From Alkalihalobacterium chitinilyticum (GTDB lineage: Bacteria; Bacillota; Bacilli; Bacillales; Bacillaceae_F), in NCBI RefSeq assembly GCF_029028005.1, contig NZ_JAOTPO010000006.1:186001-250000 (forward strand): a stretch of DNA of 64,000 nt, in the 5' to 3' direction. The stretch's first letter is position 1. The number at the start of each line of letters is the position of its first letter. Of the stretch, positions 38,206 through 47,516 are shown piece by piece. The position numbers and the translations under genes were made by a program. The notes under the pieces were generated by a model. The model did not search any database. It had not been told where the DNA came from and worked only from the letters and a program-made list of their open reading frames with translations.

Positions 38206-38221
38206 TAACACTACATAATAT

Positions 38222-38268
38222 AAGCTTATGACTGAAATATAATTTCAATCATAAGCTTTTTTATTTTT
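38222..38268. terminator. Terminator after the tRNA operon
   Basis: AAGCTTATGACTGAAAT pairs with ATTTCAATCATAAGCTT (one wobble) and is followed by a T-rich tract. Confidence 0.85.
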
Positions 38269-38322
38269 TATCTTAGAAAGGTTTCGTTATGCGCAGTTTT
38301 TTATTGTCGGTCGTTTAGCCCC

Positions 38323-39147
38323 TTATACTTGGATGTCCTTTAGGAAGATCCACGTGATTGTACCGAGGGCAATACAATAGATTGCAAAGTATGTGAGTTT
38401 AGCTTGATTAAGCATTTGGATCAGCCACTTAATACCGATAATTGCAAAGATAAATGAGGCGATACAGGCGATGGCAAGTTCAAATCCAACTCCTGCAAAA
38501 GTTTCTGCGGTTAGTTCTGGTAATTTTAAAATGGTAATACCTAAAATAACAGGAATCGATAGTAAGAAAGAGTATCGAACGGCTGTCTTTTTATCCAAAC
38601 CACACCAAAGTGAAACAATTAAGGTACTGCCGGCTCGCGATATTCCTGGTATAACAGCCAGAGCTTGGCCGATACCGATAATTAGACCATCTTTCCAAGT
38701 CATTTCTTTTACCGTACGATCTCCTACATTAATCCCGTGTTCAATCAGTATTAAAAACAATCCTGTAACAATTAAAGCGGCTCCAATGGTTGAAGCTTGG
38801 GTAATATTATCGCCTATCAACCCTTCAATTCCTTTGCCAACCCCCATGGTAATTAGGGTAGCACCTACAATAAGCCAGGCAAATCGATAGTTTGTTTTCG
38901 CTTTTTCGCTCTTGAAAAATAAGTAAGTAAAGAAGTCTTTAATAATTTCAAGTAAATCTCGCCAAAAAAAACAAATGACGGCTAGTAAAGATGCTGCATG
39001 TAGAAGTACTTCGAAAGTCAAATCGTTCGTAGACACTTGAATACCTAGTAGCTTTTCAGCAATAACCAAATGTGCTGAACTAGAAATCGGAAGAAACTCT
39101 GAAATACCTTGAATGATGCCTAATAGAAGAGCTTCAAACCAGTTCAA
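38323..39147 (-). CDS. uppP: Undecaprenyl-diphosphatase UppP (BacA)
   Basis: This 274-residue integral membrane phosphatase recycles C55-PP to C55-P for wall synthesis and gives bacitracin resistance. The two active-site regions are GIIQGISEFLPISSSAHLV (about residues 12-30) and PGISRAGSTLIVSLWCG (about 165-181). The reverse-strand site AGGAGG is 7 bases before TTG 39147. A GTG two codons earlier lies directly against that site and is unlikely to be used. Confidence 0.94.
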   Translation of the reverse strand: MNWFEALLLGIIQGISEFLPISSSAHLVIAEKLLGIQVSTNDLTFEVLLHAASLLAVICFFWRDLLEIIKDFFTYLFFKSEKAKTNYRFAWLIVGATLITMGVGKGIEGLIGDNITQASTIGAALIVTGLFLILIEHGINVGDRTVKEMTWKDGLIIGIGQALAVIPGISRAGSTLIVSLWCGLDKKTAVRYSFLLSIPVILGITILKLPELTAETFAGVGFELAIACIASFIFAIIGIKWLIQMLNQAKLTYFAIYCIALGTITWIFLKDIQV

Positions 39148-39421
39148 ATCCACACCTCCTATATTTGTATGTATTTCACAATATGGGGTTTGTCCCTTAA
39201 ATATGAATGTTTTGATTATAATTTTAGAGATGAGGGAATTGTATGAAGTGGAAAAGTAGAAACAGCGGTTAAATACATATACATATCAATTGCATGTTAT
39301 ACGTTTTTTTGATAATGTAAATATTGAGCAACTTAGTAAACATTTCTGTTGCTTAAATTTATTAACTGCATTGGATTACTTTACCAATTATTTGAAAACA
39401 ATTGCTTAGGGAGGAATTAAA

Positions 39422-40033
39422 ATGGCAAAACATGAATTACCTGCATTACCTTATGCTGCGAATGCACTAGAGCCTCATATTGATGAGCAAACAATGAATA
39501 TCCACCACGGGAAGCACCATAACACATATGTGACTAACTTAAACGCTGCTTTAGAAGGTCATGATGAGCTTGCAAGCAAGTCAATTGAAGATCTAATCAG
39601 CAACTTAGACGCTGTACCTGAAAATATCCGTACAGCAGTAAGAAATAATGGTGGAGGCCACGCTAATCACTCTTTATTCTGGACGCTTTTAAGCCCGAAT
39701 GGTGGCGGAGAGCCAACTGGTGACTTAGCTGCAGCTATTAACAGCAAATTTGGAAGTCTTGACAGCTTTAAAGAAGAGTTTGCAAAAGCTGGAGCAACAC
39801 GTTTTGGTTCTGGTTGGGCTTGGTTAGTTGTTAATAATGGTGAGCTTGAAGTAATGAGCACTCCAAACCAAGACTCTCCGATTATGGAAGGTAAAACTCC
39901 AATCTTAGGTTTAGACGTATGGGAGCATGCATATTACTTAAATTATCAAAACCGTCGTCCAGACTACATTAGCGCATTCTGGAATGTAGTAAACTGGGAC
40001 GAAGTAGCTAAGCTATACAGCCAAGCTAAATAA
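39422..40033 (+). CDS. sodA: Superoxide dismutase (Mn/Fe family)
   Basis: This 203-residue enzyme converts superoxide to oxygen and hydrogen peroxide. Metal ligands are His in [13 protein letters not shown] (about residue 27), His in HANHSLFW (about 82) and Asp/His in [19 protein letters not shown] (about 164 and 168). Residue patterns favour manganese. It is monocistronic with a strong terminator. The 268-base gap upstream (39154-39421) holds its regulatory region, where I see no definite operator. Confidence 0.95.
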   Translation: MAKHELPALPYAANALEPHIDEQTMNIHHGKHHNTYVTNLNAALEGHDELASKSIEDLISNLDAVPENIRTAVRNNGGGHANHSLFWTLLSPNGGGEPTGDLAAAINSKFGSLDSFKEEFAKAGATRFGSGWAWLVVNNGELEVMSTPNQDSPIMEGKTPILGLDVWEHAYYLNYQNRRPDYISAFWNVVNWDEVAKLYSQAK

Positions 40034-40046
40034 TATATCATAATGT

Positions 40047-40080
40047 AAACACCGCTAACTTTATTTAGTTAGCGGTGTTT
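40047..40080 (+). terminator. Terminator after sodA
   Basis: AAACACCGCTAACT / AGTTAGCGGTGTTT perfect 14-bp stem, 6-base loop, T-rich tail. Confidence 0.92.
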
Positions 40081-40168
40081 TGTTATATAAGAGTTTCGTT
40101 ACACGATAATTGTTGCATAACGTTTATCGAAAATCGCCAAACTACACCTAAGGTGGTGTAGTGACGGC

Positions 40169-41455
40169 ATGAAACTGTTGCAAAAATTAGTTGGTGATGT
40201 AGAAGTAAACCGAGATTTAGTCCTGCTGTTAACAATTGGAGGACTGTATGCTCTGAGTATTGCGTTATCAAACACATTTGTAAATGTATACTTATGGAAG
40301 CAATCTGGGGAGTTTCTTGACATTGCTCTTTATAACTTATCATCTGTTGTTATGCAGCCGATAACCTTTATTCTTGCAGGAAGGTTTGCAAAAAAAATTG
40401 ACCGGGTTATCGTGTTGCGGTTAGGAGTCAGTTTCCTATCCGTTTTCTTTTTTACAGTCCTGTTTTTAGGTGAAAATGCGGCACAATACTTAATTTTGTT
40501 AGGATCGTTGTTAGGAATTGGCTTTGGGTTTTACTGGTTAGCATTTAATGTATTAACTTTTGAAATTACAGAGCCAGAAACACGAGATTTTTTTAATGGA
40601 TTTTTAGGGTTATTAACTTCATTTGCTGGAATGATTGGTCCAATATTAGCGGGCTTCATCATTACGAGGATGGAGAAGTTTTTCGGTTATAAAATTATAT
40701 TTGGAATTTCATTAACGTTGTTTGTCATTGCAGTCATTACAAGTTTATTTTTGAAACGGCGACCTGCAACAGGTAGTTTTTCCTTTCTCTCTATCCTAAA
40801 AGAGCGAAAGCGGAACGATAATTGGAGGCATATTCTTCATGCACATTTCTTCCAAGGATTAAGAGAAGGAACATTTGTTTTTGTAATCGTAGTCTGGGTT
40901 TATATCGCAACAGGTAGTGAGCTTGCAATTGGTACGTATGGATTAGTCGCATCAGCGGTTTCGTTTGTTTGTTACTTTTTAGCGACTCGTCTTATGAAAC
41001 CGTCCTTTCGAAAAAAATCCATATTGCTAGGTGGGACGATCCTTTACTTAGCTATTTTCATTATCATAACAGATTTAAATTTTACTCGTCTCATTATTTA
41101 TGCTGTTGTTATCTCTATTGCTTACCCACTGCTACTGGTTCCATATGTTTCTCTAACTTACGATGTAATCGGAAAAGGATGGAAGGCAGCAGAAATGCGA
41201 GTTGAATACATCGTTGTTCGAGAATTATTTTTAAATGCAGGAAGGATTACTTCCGTTCTTGCATTTATCTTTACGATTACGGTATTTAATGAAGAACATG
41301 GAATACCAGGACTTTTTCTAATATTAGGTGCAGGCCATCTTGTGATTTATTTCTTTGTTAGGAAAGTAAAGATCCCGCTCAACAAGGGCGGTGAAACCTA
41401 TAGCTTCTCTCGTCAGCAAAAAGGAGAGGGTGATAGCGGGGGAACATCGGTCTAA
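40169..41455 (+). CDS. yqgE: MFS transporter YqgE
   Basis: This 428-residue protein has about 12 membrane segments. The N-terminal LYALSIALSNTFVNVYLWKQSGEF and the conserved position between sodA and pbpA match YqgE of Bacillus. No substrate is known. The C-terminus ends in a short hydrophilic tail. A GTG-rich ribosome binding region (AAGGTGG) lies 12 bases before ATG 40169. Confidence 0.88.
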   Translation: MKLLQKLVGDVEVNRDLVLLLTIGGLYALSIALSNTFVNVYLWKQSGEFLDIALYNLSSVVMQPITFILAGRFAKKIDRVIVLRLGVSFLSVFFFTVLFLGENAAQYLILLGSLLGIGFGFYWLAFNVLTFEITEPETRDFFNGFLGLLTSFAGMIGPILAGFIITRMEKFFGYKIIFGISLTLFVIAVITSLFLKRRPATGSFSFLSILKERKRNDNWRHILHAHFFQGLREGTFVFVIVVWVYIATGSELAIGTYGLVASAVSFVCYFLATRLMKPSFRKKSILLGGTILYLAIFIIITDLNFTRLIIYAVVISIAYPLLLVPYVSLTYDVIGKGWKAAEMRVEYIVVRELFLNAGRITSVLAFIFTITVFNEEHGIPGLFLILGAGHLVIYFFVRKVKIPLNKGGETYSFSRQQKGEGDSGGTSV

Positions 41456-41490
41456 ACTTGTTGAAAAAGTGTGGGAAAGCAAATCATACC

Positions 41491-41520
41491 TTTAAAATTA
41501 CTTAGTCTTTATGCTATAAT
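41491..41520 (+). promoter_or_regulatory. Promoter of the probable 6S RNA gene
   Basis: TTTAAA (41491-41496) and TATAAT (41515-41520), 18 bases apart, predict a start near 41527, exactly at the 5' end of the structured RNA. Confidence 0.65.
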
Positions 41521-41526
41521 ATCTTT

Positions 41527-41708
41527 AGATAACGACCTGCCGTGTTAGTTAGCTTCTACTTGTTTCGAACCGTGGATTTAAAAAGGGAGTTCTACATTAA
41601 AGATTTAACAACATGCCTATTTTTTGGACGTTGGAGAATTTTTTGCGAACACCCACCTACGAGTGTAGGTTCTTGAAACAATAGGGCAACGGCATACGCG
41701 GGTTCTGA
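41527..41708 (+). ncRNA. ssrS: Probable 6S RNA
   Basis: The region is about 180 bases, the usual 6S size. Its ends pair as ACCTGC-C-GTGT (41535-41545) with ATACGCGGGT (41694-41703), giving about ten pairs with one bulge. Next to that stem are GTTAGTT on the 5' side and GGCAACGGCATAC on the 3' side, which resemble the conserved ends of 6S RNAs (E. coli GATGTTCGC...GGCGGCATC). The middle contains ACACCCACCT, found in firmicute 6S sequences as I recall. 6S RNA binds SigA RNA polymerase and lowers transcription in stationary phase. Confidence 0.72.
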
Positions 41709-41726
41709 ATTTAAAAACCATACGAG

Positions 41727-41796
41727 GCTGACTCAAAAGTGTCTGTGCTTCTCAATTAGGAGAGGTGCTTGACACTTTACTATTGGGTCAGCTTTT
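41727..41796 (+). terminator. Long-hairpin terminator downstream of 6S RNA
   Basis: GCTGACTCAAAAGTGTC pairs with GACACTTTACTATTGGGTCAGC over an imperfect stem, with an inner GCTTCTC / GAGAGGTGC section and a T-rich tail. It lies between the RNA gene and pbpA. Confidence 0.7.
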
Positions 41797-41839
41797 ATTT
41801 TAATTTAAAGGGAAGTAACTCTATAGAGAGGGAATTGAA

Positions 41840-43843
41840 ATGACAAATCACAAAAAGAAAAAAAATCATGTCCCAGCTCGTTTGAATCTATTATTTTTTG
41901 CTGTATTTATATTGTTTTCTGCACTTATTCTTAGATTAGGAATGGTTCAAATTGTTCAAGGGGAAGATTTTACAAGAGACCTAGAGCGAACGAGTAATGT
42001 TACGACGAGAATTGATGCGCCTAGAGGTATCATGTATGACCGCAACGGCACTATCGTTGTTGATAACGAAAGACAATTCTCACTCACCTATACTCAGCCA
42101 CCACGACCTTCCGAACAAGAAAAGTTAGAGGTTGCTGAGAAATTAACAAATTTTATTGAGTTAGATACATCTAGTATAACAGAGCGTGATATGAAAGATT
42201 ATTGGATCTTAACTCGACGCGAACAAGCACTCGATAAGGTGAGTAGTGAAGAGAGAAAAGATTTAGGTAACAATGAGGAGTATCAATTGACGTTAGACCG
42301 CATTACGGAAGAAGACTTAGCAGAAATAACCGAAGAAGAGAAAAAGGTATTAGCTATAAAGCGTGAAATGGATCGAGGATTTGCGCTCTCGCCTCAAAGG
42401 ATAAAACAAGGTCTTACAAAAGAAGAAGCGCATGGTATTATTGAGCATCTGCCAGATTTACCTGGAGTTGAAATTTTACTCGATTCAACACGTAAATATG
42501 TTTTTGATGATACATTTAAGAGTTTCTTTGGTCGGACGGGTTCAATCCCGAGAGAAAGTTTAGATTTTTATTTATCAAGAGGATATGAAAGATCCGACAT
42601 CGTGGGAACGAGTTTTCTTGAACTACAATATGAACAAGCTTTACGAGGGGAAAAAGCAGTAGTAGAAAATATTACAAGTCGTGGCTCAGTAATTGGTACC
42701 TCGCTAGATAAAATAGGACAACGAGGATATGATCTCGTCTTAGCGATGGATATGGAGTTGCAAAAACAAGTAGAAGAAGTTTTAAAACGTGAAGTTGATA
42801 AGAATAGAGGAGCCTTCCTTCGTACTCCTTCTGCATATGTGGTGATGATGGATCCAAAGACTGGGGAAATCTATGCGATGGCAGGGTATGAAGGAAATGA
42901 CTTTGATCATTTTGGGGTCGTCAACAAGGCGTTTGAGATGGGGTCAACTGTTAAAGGAGCTACTGTTTTAGCAGGACTCCATGCAGGTGTTATAGGTCCC
43001 AATACAATTTTCTATGATGCTCCTATTACTGTATCAGGACAACCGTTCCGATCTGTAACAACGATGGGTAACATTAACAGTTTGACTGCCTTAGAAAGAT
43101 CGTCGAACATTTATATGGCTCATATTGTTATGAACATGGCAGGTTATAATTACTCTACAAAATGTTGTTTTAGAGATATGCCTGGCGCATTTCAAAATTT
43201 TCGAAACTATTTAAACCAGTTTGGCTTAGGTGTGGAAACAGGAATCGACTTACCATCTGAAGGTATTGGTCTTAAAGGTGATAACAATTTACCTGGTAGT
43301 TTAATTAACTTGTCTTACGGACAATATGACACGTACACTCCCTTACAGCTAGCCCAATATGTTTCAACCATTGCAAATGATGGTTATCGTATGCAGCCTC
43401 GGCTTGTTAAAGAAATAAGAGAACCAAGTTCAACGAAGGATGATTTAGGGCGCGTTATTACTCAATTTCAACCAAGTATCATGAACCGAGTTGAAATGAG
43501 TGATGAGCATATTAGACATGTGCAGAGAGGGTTTAGGCAGGTTGTAACAGGCTCAAGGGGAACAGGAAGGCACTTTGCAAATAAACCATATCAACTTGCA
43601 GGTAAAACAGGTACTGCTCAGGTACTTAATAACCAAGGTAATAACCAAACTTATGTTGCATATGCACCTTACGAAAATCCAAAAGTAGCAGTTTCTATTG
43701 TTGTACCTAATGTTAATAGAAACACGAATGCTACGATTTCTAGAAACATCCTAGAAGGGGTCATGGATGCATTTTTTGAATTAGAAGAAAAGCGACAAAA
43801 CCCTTCATTCAATCTTCCAGCTGAGGAAGATGTTGAAGACTAG
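41840..43843 (+). CDS. pbpA: Penicillin-binding protein 2 type transpeptidase PbpA
   Basis: This 667-residue class B PBP has one N-terminal membrane anchor (LLFFAVFILFSALILRLGM, about residues 18-36), a dimerisation domain and a transpeptidase domain. Active-site motifs are STVK (SxxK, about 379-382), SSN (about 428-430) and KTGT (about 589-592). It cross-links peptidoglycan during cell elongation. Position downstream of yqgE matches PbpA in B. subtilis. Confidence 0.95.
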   Translation: MTNHKKKKNHVPARLNLLFFAVFILFSALILRLGMVQIVQGEDFTRDLERTSNVTTRIDAPRGIMYDRNGTIVVDNERQFSLTYTQPPRPSEQEKLEVAEKLTNFIELDTSSITERDMKDYWILTRREQALDKVSSEERKDLGNNEEYQLTLDRITEEDLAEITEEEKKVLAIKREMDRGFALSPQRIKQGLTKEEAHGIIEHLPDLPGVEILLDSTRKYVFDDTFKSFFGRTGSIPRESLDFYLSRGYERSDIVGTSFLELQYEQALRGEKAVVENITSRGSVIGTSLDKIGQRGYDLVLAMDMELQKQVEEVLKREVDKNRGAFLRTPSAYVVMMDPKTGEIYAMAGYEGNDFDHFGVVNKAFEMGSTVKGATVLAGLHAGVIGPNTIFYDAPITVSGQPFRSVTTMGNINSLTALERSSNIYMAHIVMNMAGYNYSTKCCFRDMPGAFQNFRNYLNQFGLGVETGIDLPSEGIGLKGDNNLPGSLINLSYGQYDTYTPLQLAQYVSTIANDGYRMQPRLVKEIREPSSTKDDLGRVITQFQPSIMNRVEMSDEHIRHVQRGFRQVVTGSRGTGRHFANKPYQLAGKTGTAQVLNNQGNNQTYVAYAPYENPKVAVSIVVPNVNRNTNATISRNILEGVMDAFFELEEKRQNPSFNLPAEEDVED

Positions 43844-43867
43844 GATAGCGAAGAAGAAACGAACTAA

Positions 43868-43903
43868 AAAAGAGGCTGACAGCATAAAAAGTCAGCCTCT
43901 TTC
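43868..43903. terminator. Bidirectional terminator after pbpA
   Basis: AGAGGCTGAC / GTCAGCCTCT stem with a 10-base loop flanked by A and T tracts, between convergent genes. Confidence 0.88.
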
Positions 43904-43913
43904 AATATGTTTT

Positions 43914-44402
43914 TTACTGTGTAATCGTCAATGCAATCTCTTCAACTGTCATTGTACTATTTAACTCAAATTCACCTGCTTTGATTTGTTGTGTCAGTTC
44001 ATTGTCACGTAGGAATTGTAGAAATGCTTCTGTGTCTTCTAATACATTTACTTTTTCCAAATAATTTGCCACGTCCATACTACTCATACCGCTTTGAATT
44101 TCTATAATGGTATAATGAATCGTTTGAGGTTGTGGATCGACTTCCTCGTCAAGTGGCGGTTCTGTTCGTTCCGCTTCTTCTTTTCCTTTTAATAGGAGGT
44201 CGTATTCTTCCTCATCCAGAACGATGAAGCCTTGATCTTTCAGAATATCCATCATTTCTTCACTACTTAATTCAATTTCTGGTATTTCAATATCATCTTG
44301 TTCAATTTCAATATGGGTTGTTTGAAAAAAGTACATATATGCAAATACACTAGTAGCAAGTAAGATTCCCGCTGCAACTCCCTGTACTGTTTTTTTCGCC
44401 AT
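43914..44402 (-). CDS. MltG/YceG-like protein lacking the catalytic domain (YqzC-like)
   Basis: This 162-residue protein has one N-terminal membrane segment (about residues 8-24), an acidic linker and a C-terminal domain. The domain has IIEIQSGMSSMDVANYLEKV followed by IKAGEFELNSTMTVEEIALTI, which matches the small substrate-binding domain at the front of the endolytic transglycosylase MltG. The catalytic part of MltG is absent. It recalls YqzC of B. subtilis. The start at 44402 has GAGGT 7 bases upstream; the longer frame to 44426 does not. Confidence 0.82.
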   Translation of the reverse strand: MAKKTVQGVAAGILLATSVFAYMYFFQTTHIEIEQDDIEIPEIELSSEEMMDILKDQGFIVLDEEEYDLLLKGKEEAERTEPPLDEEVDPQPQTIHYTIIEIQSGMSSMDVANYLEKVNVLEDTEAFLQFLRDNELTQQIKAGEFELNSTMTVEEIALTITQ

Positions 44403-44422
44403 GATATACCTCGTTTCTATCT

Positions 44423-44779
44423 TCATTCCTTCCGTTGATATGTAGCAATCAATCCAAGGACTTCACTCTCTGATAGAGTTGTTAGATCCGCAATTTTTTC
44501 TATAGAATACCCAGCTTCGTAATAGGCTGCAACTTCATTTAAAAGATCATTGGTTGTGTTTTTTTGCGGCGTCTGAGTATAGTATGCCTCTTCACTTCCT
44601 GATAAGATCTCTTCTTCTAAAATCGTAACCTTTTTCTTTAGTTGATATATTTCTTGCATGAAAGTCATAGAGAAACTTTCTAATTGGTTTTCCAGGTCTT
44701 TTGTACGGTCCTTTACAAAAAAAGAAGCTATTAGTAAAAGAATTGCTAAGACGAAAAGTGCTATGATGACGACTTCCAT
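44423..44779 (-). CDS. Small membrane protein with coiled coil (DUF6115/YqzD-like)
   Basis: This 118-residue protein has an N-terminal membrane segment (VVIIALFVLAILLLIASFF), a coiled-coil segment rich in Lys/Glu (about residues 24-62), and a C-terminal helix-turn-helix-like part (YYEAGYSIEKIADLTTLSESEVLGLIATY). This layout is seen in DUF6115 and SwrB-like proteins. It is 20 bases upstream of the MltG-like gene, so the two probably form one operon. Confidence 0.75.
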   Translation of the reverse strand: MEVVIIALFVLAILLLIASFFVKDRTKDLENQLESFSMTFMQEIYQLKKKVTILEEEILSGSEEAYYTQTPQKNTTNDLLNEVAAYYEAGYSIEKIADLTTLSESEVLGLIATYQRKE

Positions 44780-45116
44780 AAAAATCTCCTTTCTCGTCTT
44801 CTTTTCTCAATTTTTTTTTGCCTCTTTTCATTATACATGCCTAGTCAATACTTCATTTCAAGTTTTCCCATAATCCTCCAAAATTCTTCAAAAAAACACA
44901 CTTTTTTCGCGAAAGTCGCCGAAAAACTTTTTTTGTGGTGTACATCCCTTATGCCTAGTGCATGTGACAAGAAAAGACAAAATAGACTGCTTGTCTCAAA
45001 AATAGATGCTCAGTAAGATTAAGGAGGAAAAATAATACCTTTCAAACCATTCCATTTTGATTTCTATATAAGAGAACGTTGAGCACTTATAACATTTAAA
45101 GCAGGAGGTTTTTATT
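44780..45116. other. Intergenic region without a recognised gene
   Basis: This 337-base gap is AT-rich. It contains an isolated AAGGAGG (45021-45027) with no usable start behind it, and probably the divergent promoters of the two flanking genes. I see no RNA motif or repeat. Confidence 0.6.
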
Positions 45117-47093
45117 GTGCCTAGAGAGCTAGTAGTCGGAAACGGTAAACTACTCGTTAATATTGATAAAGACTTACAGGTGAGGGATATTTACTTTCCT
45201 TTTGTCGGACACCAAAATCATGTTCAAGGTCATCCCAATCGAATTGGAGTCTCAATTGATGATACATTTTATTGGTTAAATTCTGAAAATTGGACCATTC
45301 AAACGAACTACCATCAGGACTCTCTTATAACGAATAGTCTAGCTGTACTGCCAGAACAACAAATCGCTATACGAGTTGAAGAAGGAGTTCATCAACGTGA
45401 GATGGTATTCATGCGGAAGTTTTCTGTAGAAAATTTAGCAAATGACCACCGTCATATTAAATTGTTCTTTCATCAAGATCTTGCGATATATGAAAATGAA
45501 GTTGGAGATACAGCCTTCTTTTCACCTAAAGATCGTACGATGATTCATTATAAAAGAAATCGTTATTTCTTATTTAATGGATCTCTTGGTGATAGTGGAA
45601 TTAAGCAATATACAACAGGTGTCAAGCGCTTTCATGAGCAAGAAGGAACCTTTCGTGATGCTGAAGATGGGCAACTTCATTTTAATCCCATTGCTCAAGG
45701 TTCTGTCGACAGTACATTTTCGCTCGAAGGGGAACTTGAACCTAACTCTACACAAGAAGCTTATTATTGGATGACAGTTGGTAAATCGTTAAAAGAGGTT
45801 CAAGCTTTAAATGATTATGTAATGGAGACGGGTCGTCAACAAACCTTAGATAAGATCCATACGTATTGGAAAAGCTGGGTCAATAAAGGAGAGGTATTGA
45901 CTGCCAATTTATCACCAGAAATGATGGATCTATATAAACGCAGTCTACTAGTTGTGAGAACCCAGACGAATGAAAATGGCTATATTATTGCTGCTAATGA
46001 TTCTGATATTCTTCAATACAACCAAGACCATTATAGCTACATGTGGCCAAGAGACGGAGCCCTTATTGCACAGGCAATGGTTAAAGCTGGATATCACGGG
46101 ATGGTTCGTAATTTCTTTAGAAGATGTAGTGAAGTGTTATCAGATGACGGCTATTTATTCCATAAGTATAATCCTGACGGTTCCATAGGCTCGAGTTGGC
46201 ATCCTCTAGTTGGAGAAAGTGGGGAAGAACAACTACCAATACAAGAAGATGAAACAGCTCTAGTGTTATGGGCGTTCTGGGAAGATTATGAGGCGACTGG
46301 GGATATCGAGTTTGCTCAATCACTTTACCGTCCTCTTGTTCGTCCAAGTGCTGAATTTATTTTAAGTTTTATTGATGAACAATTAAATCTTCCCTCTCCT
46401 TCCTATGACCTATGGGAAGAACGACGAGGAATCTTTACGTTTACAGCTAGTACGGTCTATGGTGGTTTAGTAGCCGCTTCTCGTTTTGCTAATTTATTAG
46501 GTGAGAAGGAGAGTGCCGAGCGATATGCGCAAGGTGCTAAACGGATAAAAGAAGGTGTAGAAAAGTATCTTTTTGATGAGAATACCGGGACATTTTTTCG
46601 AGGTATATATAAGGATGAAACCACAGACGAAATTACTGTAGACCAAACACCTGAAAGCAGTCTATACGGGCTGTTTGCTTTTGGTATGTATGATGCTAAG
46701 GATAAAAAGGTTGATCAAACGATGACTGCAATAAGCGAACAGCTTAGAGTGAACACAAATGTAGGCGGATATGCACGCTATAGTAATGATAACTATTTTA
46801 AACAAACAGAAGATATTCATGAAGTACCAGGAAACCCTTGGATAATCTGTACATTATGGGTTGCGAAATGGCATATCTTGAAAGCGGTTAGTATAGAAGA
46901 GCTTCAACCAGCCTATGAGATTTTTCAATGGGTTTGTGAGCACTCTTTAAGCAGTGGTTTACTTCCAGAACAAATTCACCCACATACAGGTGAACCTTTG
47001 TCCGTAGCCCCGCTTACATGGTCACATGCAACATTTATAGACGTTGTTAATGACTATAATCAGGCGTTTAAGCGACTTTCTTATAAAGTGTAA
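45117..47093 (+). CDS. Glycoside hydrolase family 15 protein (glucoamylase / glucodextranase / trehalase type)
   Basis: This 658-residue protein has an N-terminal beta-sandwich domain (about residues 1-260, starting PRELVVGNGKLLVNIDKDLQ) followed by an (alpha/alpha)6 barrel. YMWPRDGALIAQAM, DLWEERRG (probable catalytic acid Glu) and LLPEQIHPHTG (probable base Glu) are GH15 signatures. No signal peptide is visible, so it should be cytoplasmic and act on short alpha-glucans or trehalose. The start is GTG 45117 after AGGAGG. Confidence 0.9.
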   Translation: MPRELVVGNGKLLVNIDKDLQVRDIYFPFVGHQNHVQGHPNRIGVSIDDTFYWLNSENWTIQTNYHQDSLITNSLAVLPEQQIAIRVEEGVHQREMVFMRKFSVENLANDHRHIKLFFHQDLAIYENEVGDTAFFSPKDRTMIHYKRNRYFLFNGSLGDSGIKQYTTGVKRFHEQEGTFRDAEDGQLHFNPIAQGSVDSTFSLEGELEPNSTQEAYYWMTVGKSLKEVQALNDYVMETGRQQTLDKIHTYWKSWVNKGEVLTANLSPEMMDLYKRSLLVVRTQTNENGYIIAANDSDILQYNQDHYSYMWPRDGALIAQAMVKAGYHGMVRNFFRRCSEVLSDDGYLFHKYNPDGSIGSSWHPLVGESGEEQLPIQEDETALVLWAFWEDYEATGDIEFAQSLYRPLVRPSAEFILSFIDEQLNLPSPSYDLWEERRGIFTFTASTVYGGLVAASRFANLLGEKESAERYAQGAKRIKEGVEKYLFDENTGTFFRGIYKDETTDEITVDQTPESSLYGLFAFGMYDAKDKKVDQTMTAISEQLRVNTNVGGYARYSNDNYFKQTEDIHEVPGNPWIICTLWVAKWHILKAVSIEELQPAYEIFQWVCEHSLSSGLLPEQIHPHTGEPLSVAPLTWSHATFIDVVNDYNQAFKRLSYKV

Positions 47094-47104
47094 AAAAGAT
47101 ACAC

Positions 47105-47133
47105 TTGCTACCTTGGCATATCTTTGCTATCAT
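47105..47133 (+). promoter_or_regulatory. Promoter of rpmG
   Basis: TTGCTA (47105-47110) and TATCAT (47128-47133) with a 17-base spacer lie 44 bases before the rpmG start. Confidence 0.6.
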
Positions 47134-47176
47134 TTAAAGGTATGAATGAAAACAAGAGGTTTGGAGGGAGAACATA

Positions 47177-47326
47177 ATGCGCGTACAAGTAACTTTAGCT
47201 TGCACTGAAACTGGTGATCGTAACTACATCACTACTAAAAATAAACGCACAAACCCTGAGCGTATTGAGCTAAAAAAATATAGCCCAAGACTTAAGAAAC
47301 ATACTTTACATCGTGAAACGAAGTAA
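47177..47326 (+). CDS. rpmG: Ribosomal protein L33, zinc-free form
   Basis: A 49-residue ORF starts [17 protein letters not shown] and ends LHRETK. It has only one cysteine, so it lacks the CxxC...CxxC zinc site and is the C-minus paralogue. This form does not need zinc. GGAGGGAG precedes ATG 47177 and a terminator follows. The position upstream of yqgN matches rpmGA in B. subtilis. Confidence 0.95.
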   Translation: MRVQVTLACTETGDRNYITTKNKRTNPERIELKKYSPRLKKHTLHRETK

Positions 47327-47340
47327 GGTAAACAAATGAG

Positions 47341-47381
47341 ACCGCAAAAAACCTATATACTTAGGATTTGCGGTTTTTTTT
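47341..47381 (+). terminator. Terminator after rpmG
   Basis: ACCGCAAA / TTTGCGGT stem with an inner CCTATATACTTAGG hairpin and a T8 tail. Confidence 0.85.
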
Positions 47382-47516
47382 GTGGATTGATTTTGTATAT
47401 TCTTAAATATCGTTAATTGGGACAGCATAAGAGTAAAAAAGTAACTGTGCCCCCAAATAAAAATTCAATGAATGATTGTTGTATTCAAAAATAACTTTGA
47501 CTTGGTGGTGGTACTT

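Noticed and set aside
45021-45060. Strong AAGGAGG upstream of the GH15 gene that could start a leader peptide
   Set aside because: There is no ATG, GTG or TTG at usable spacing with an open frame of meaningful length behind it.
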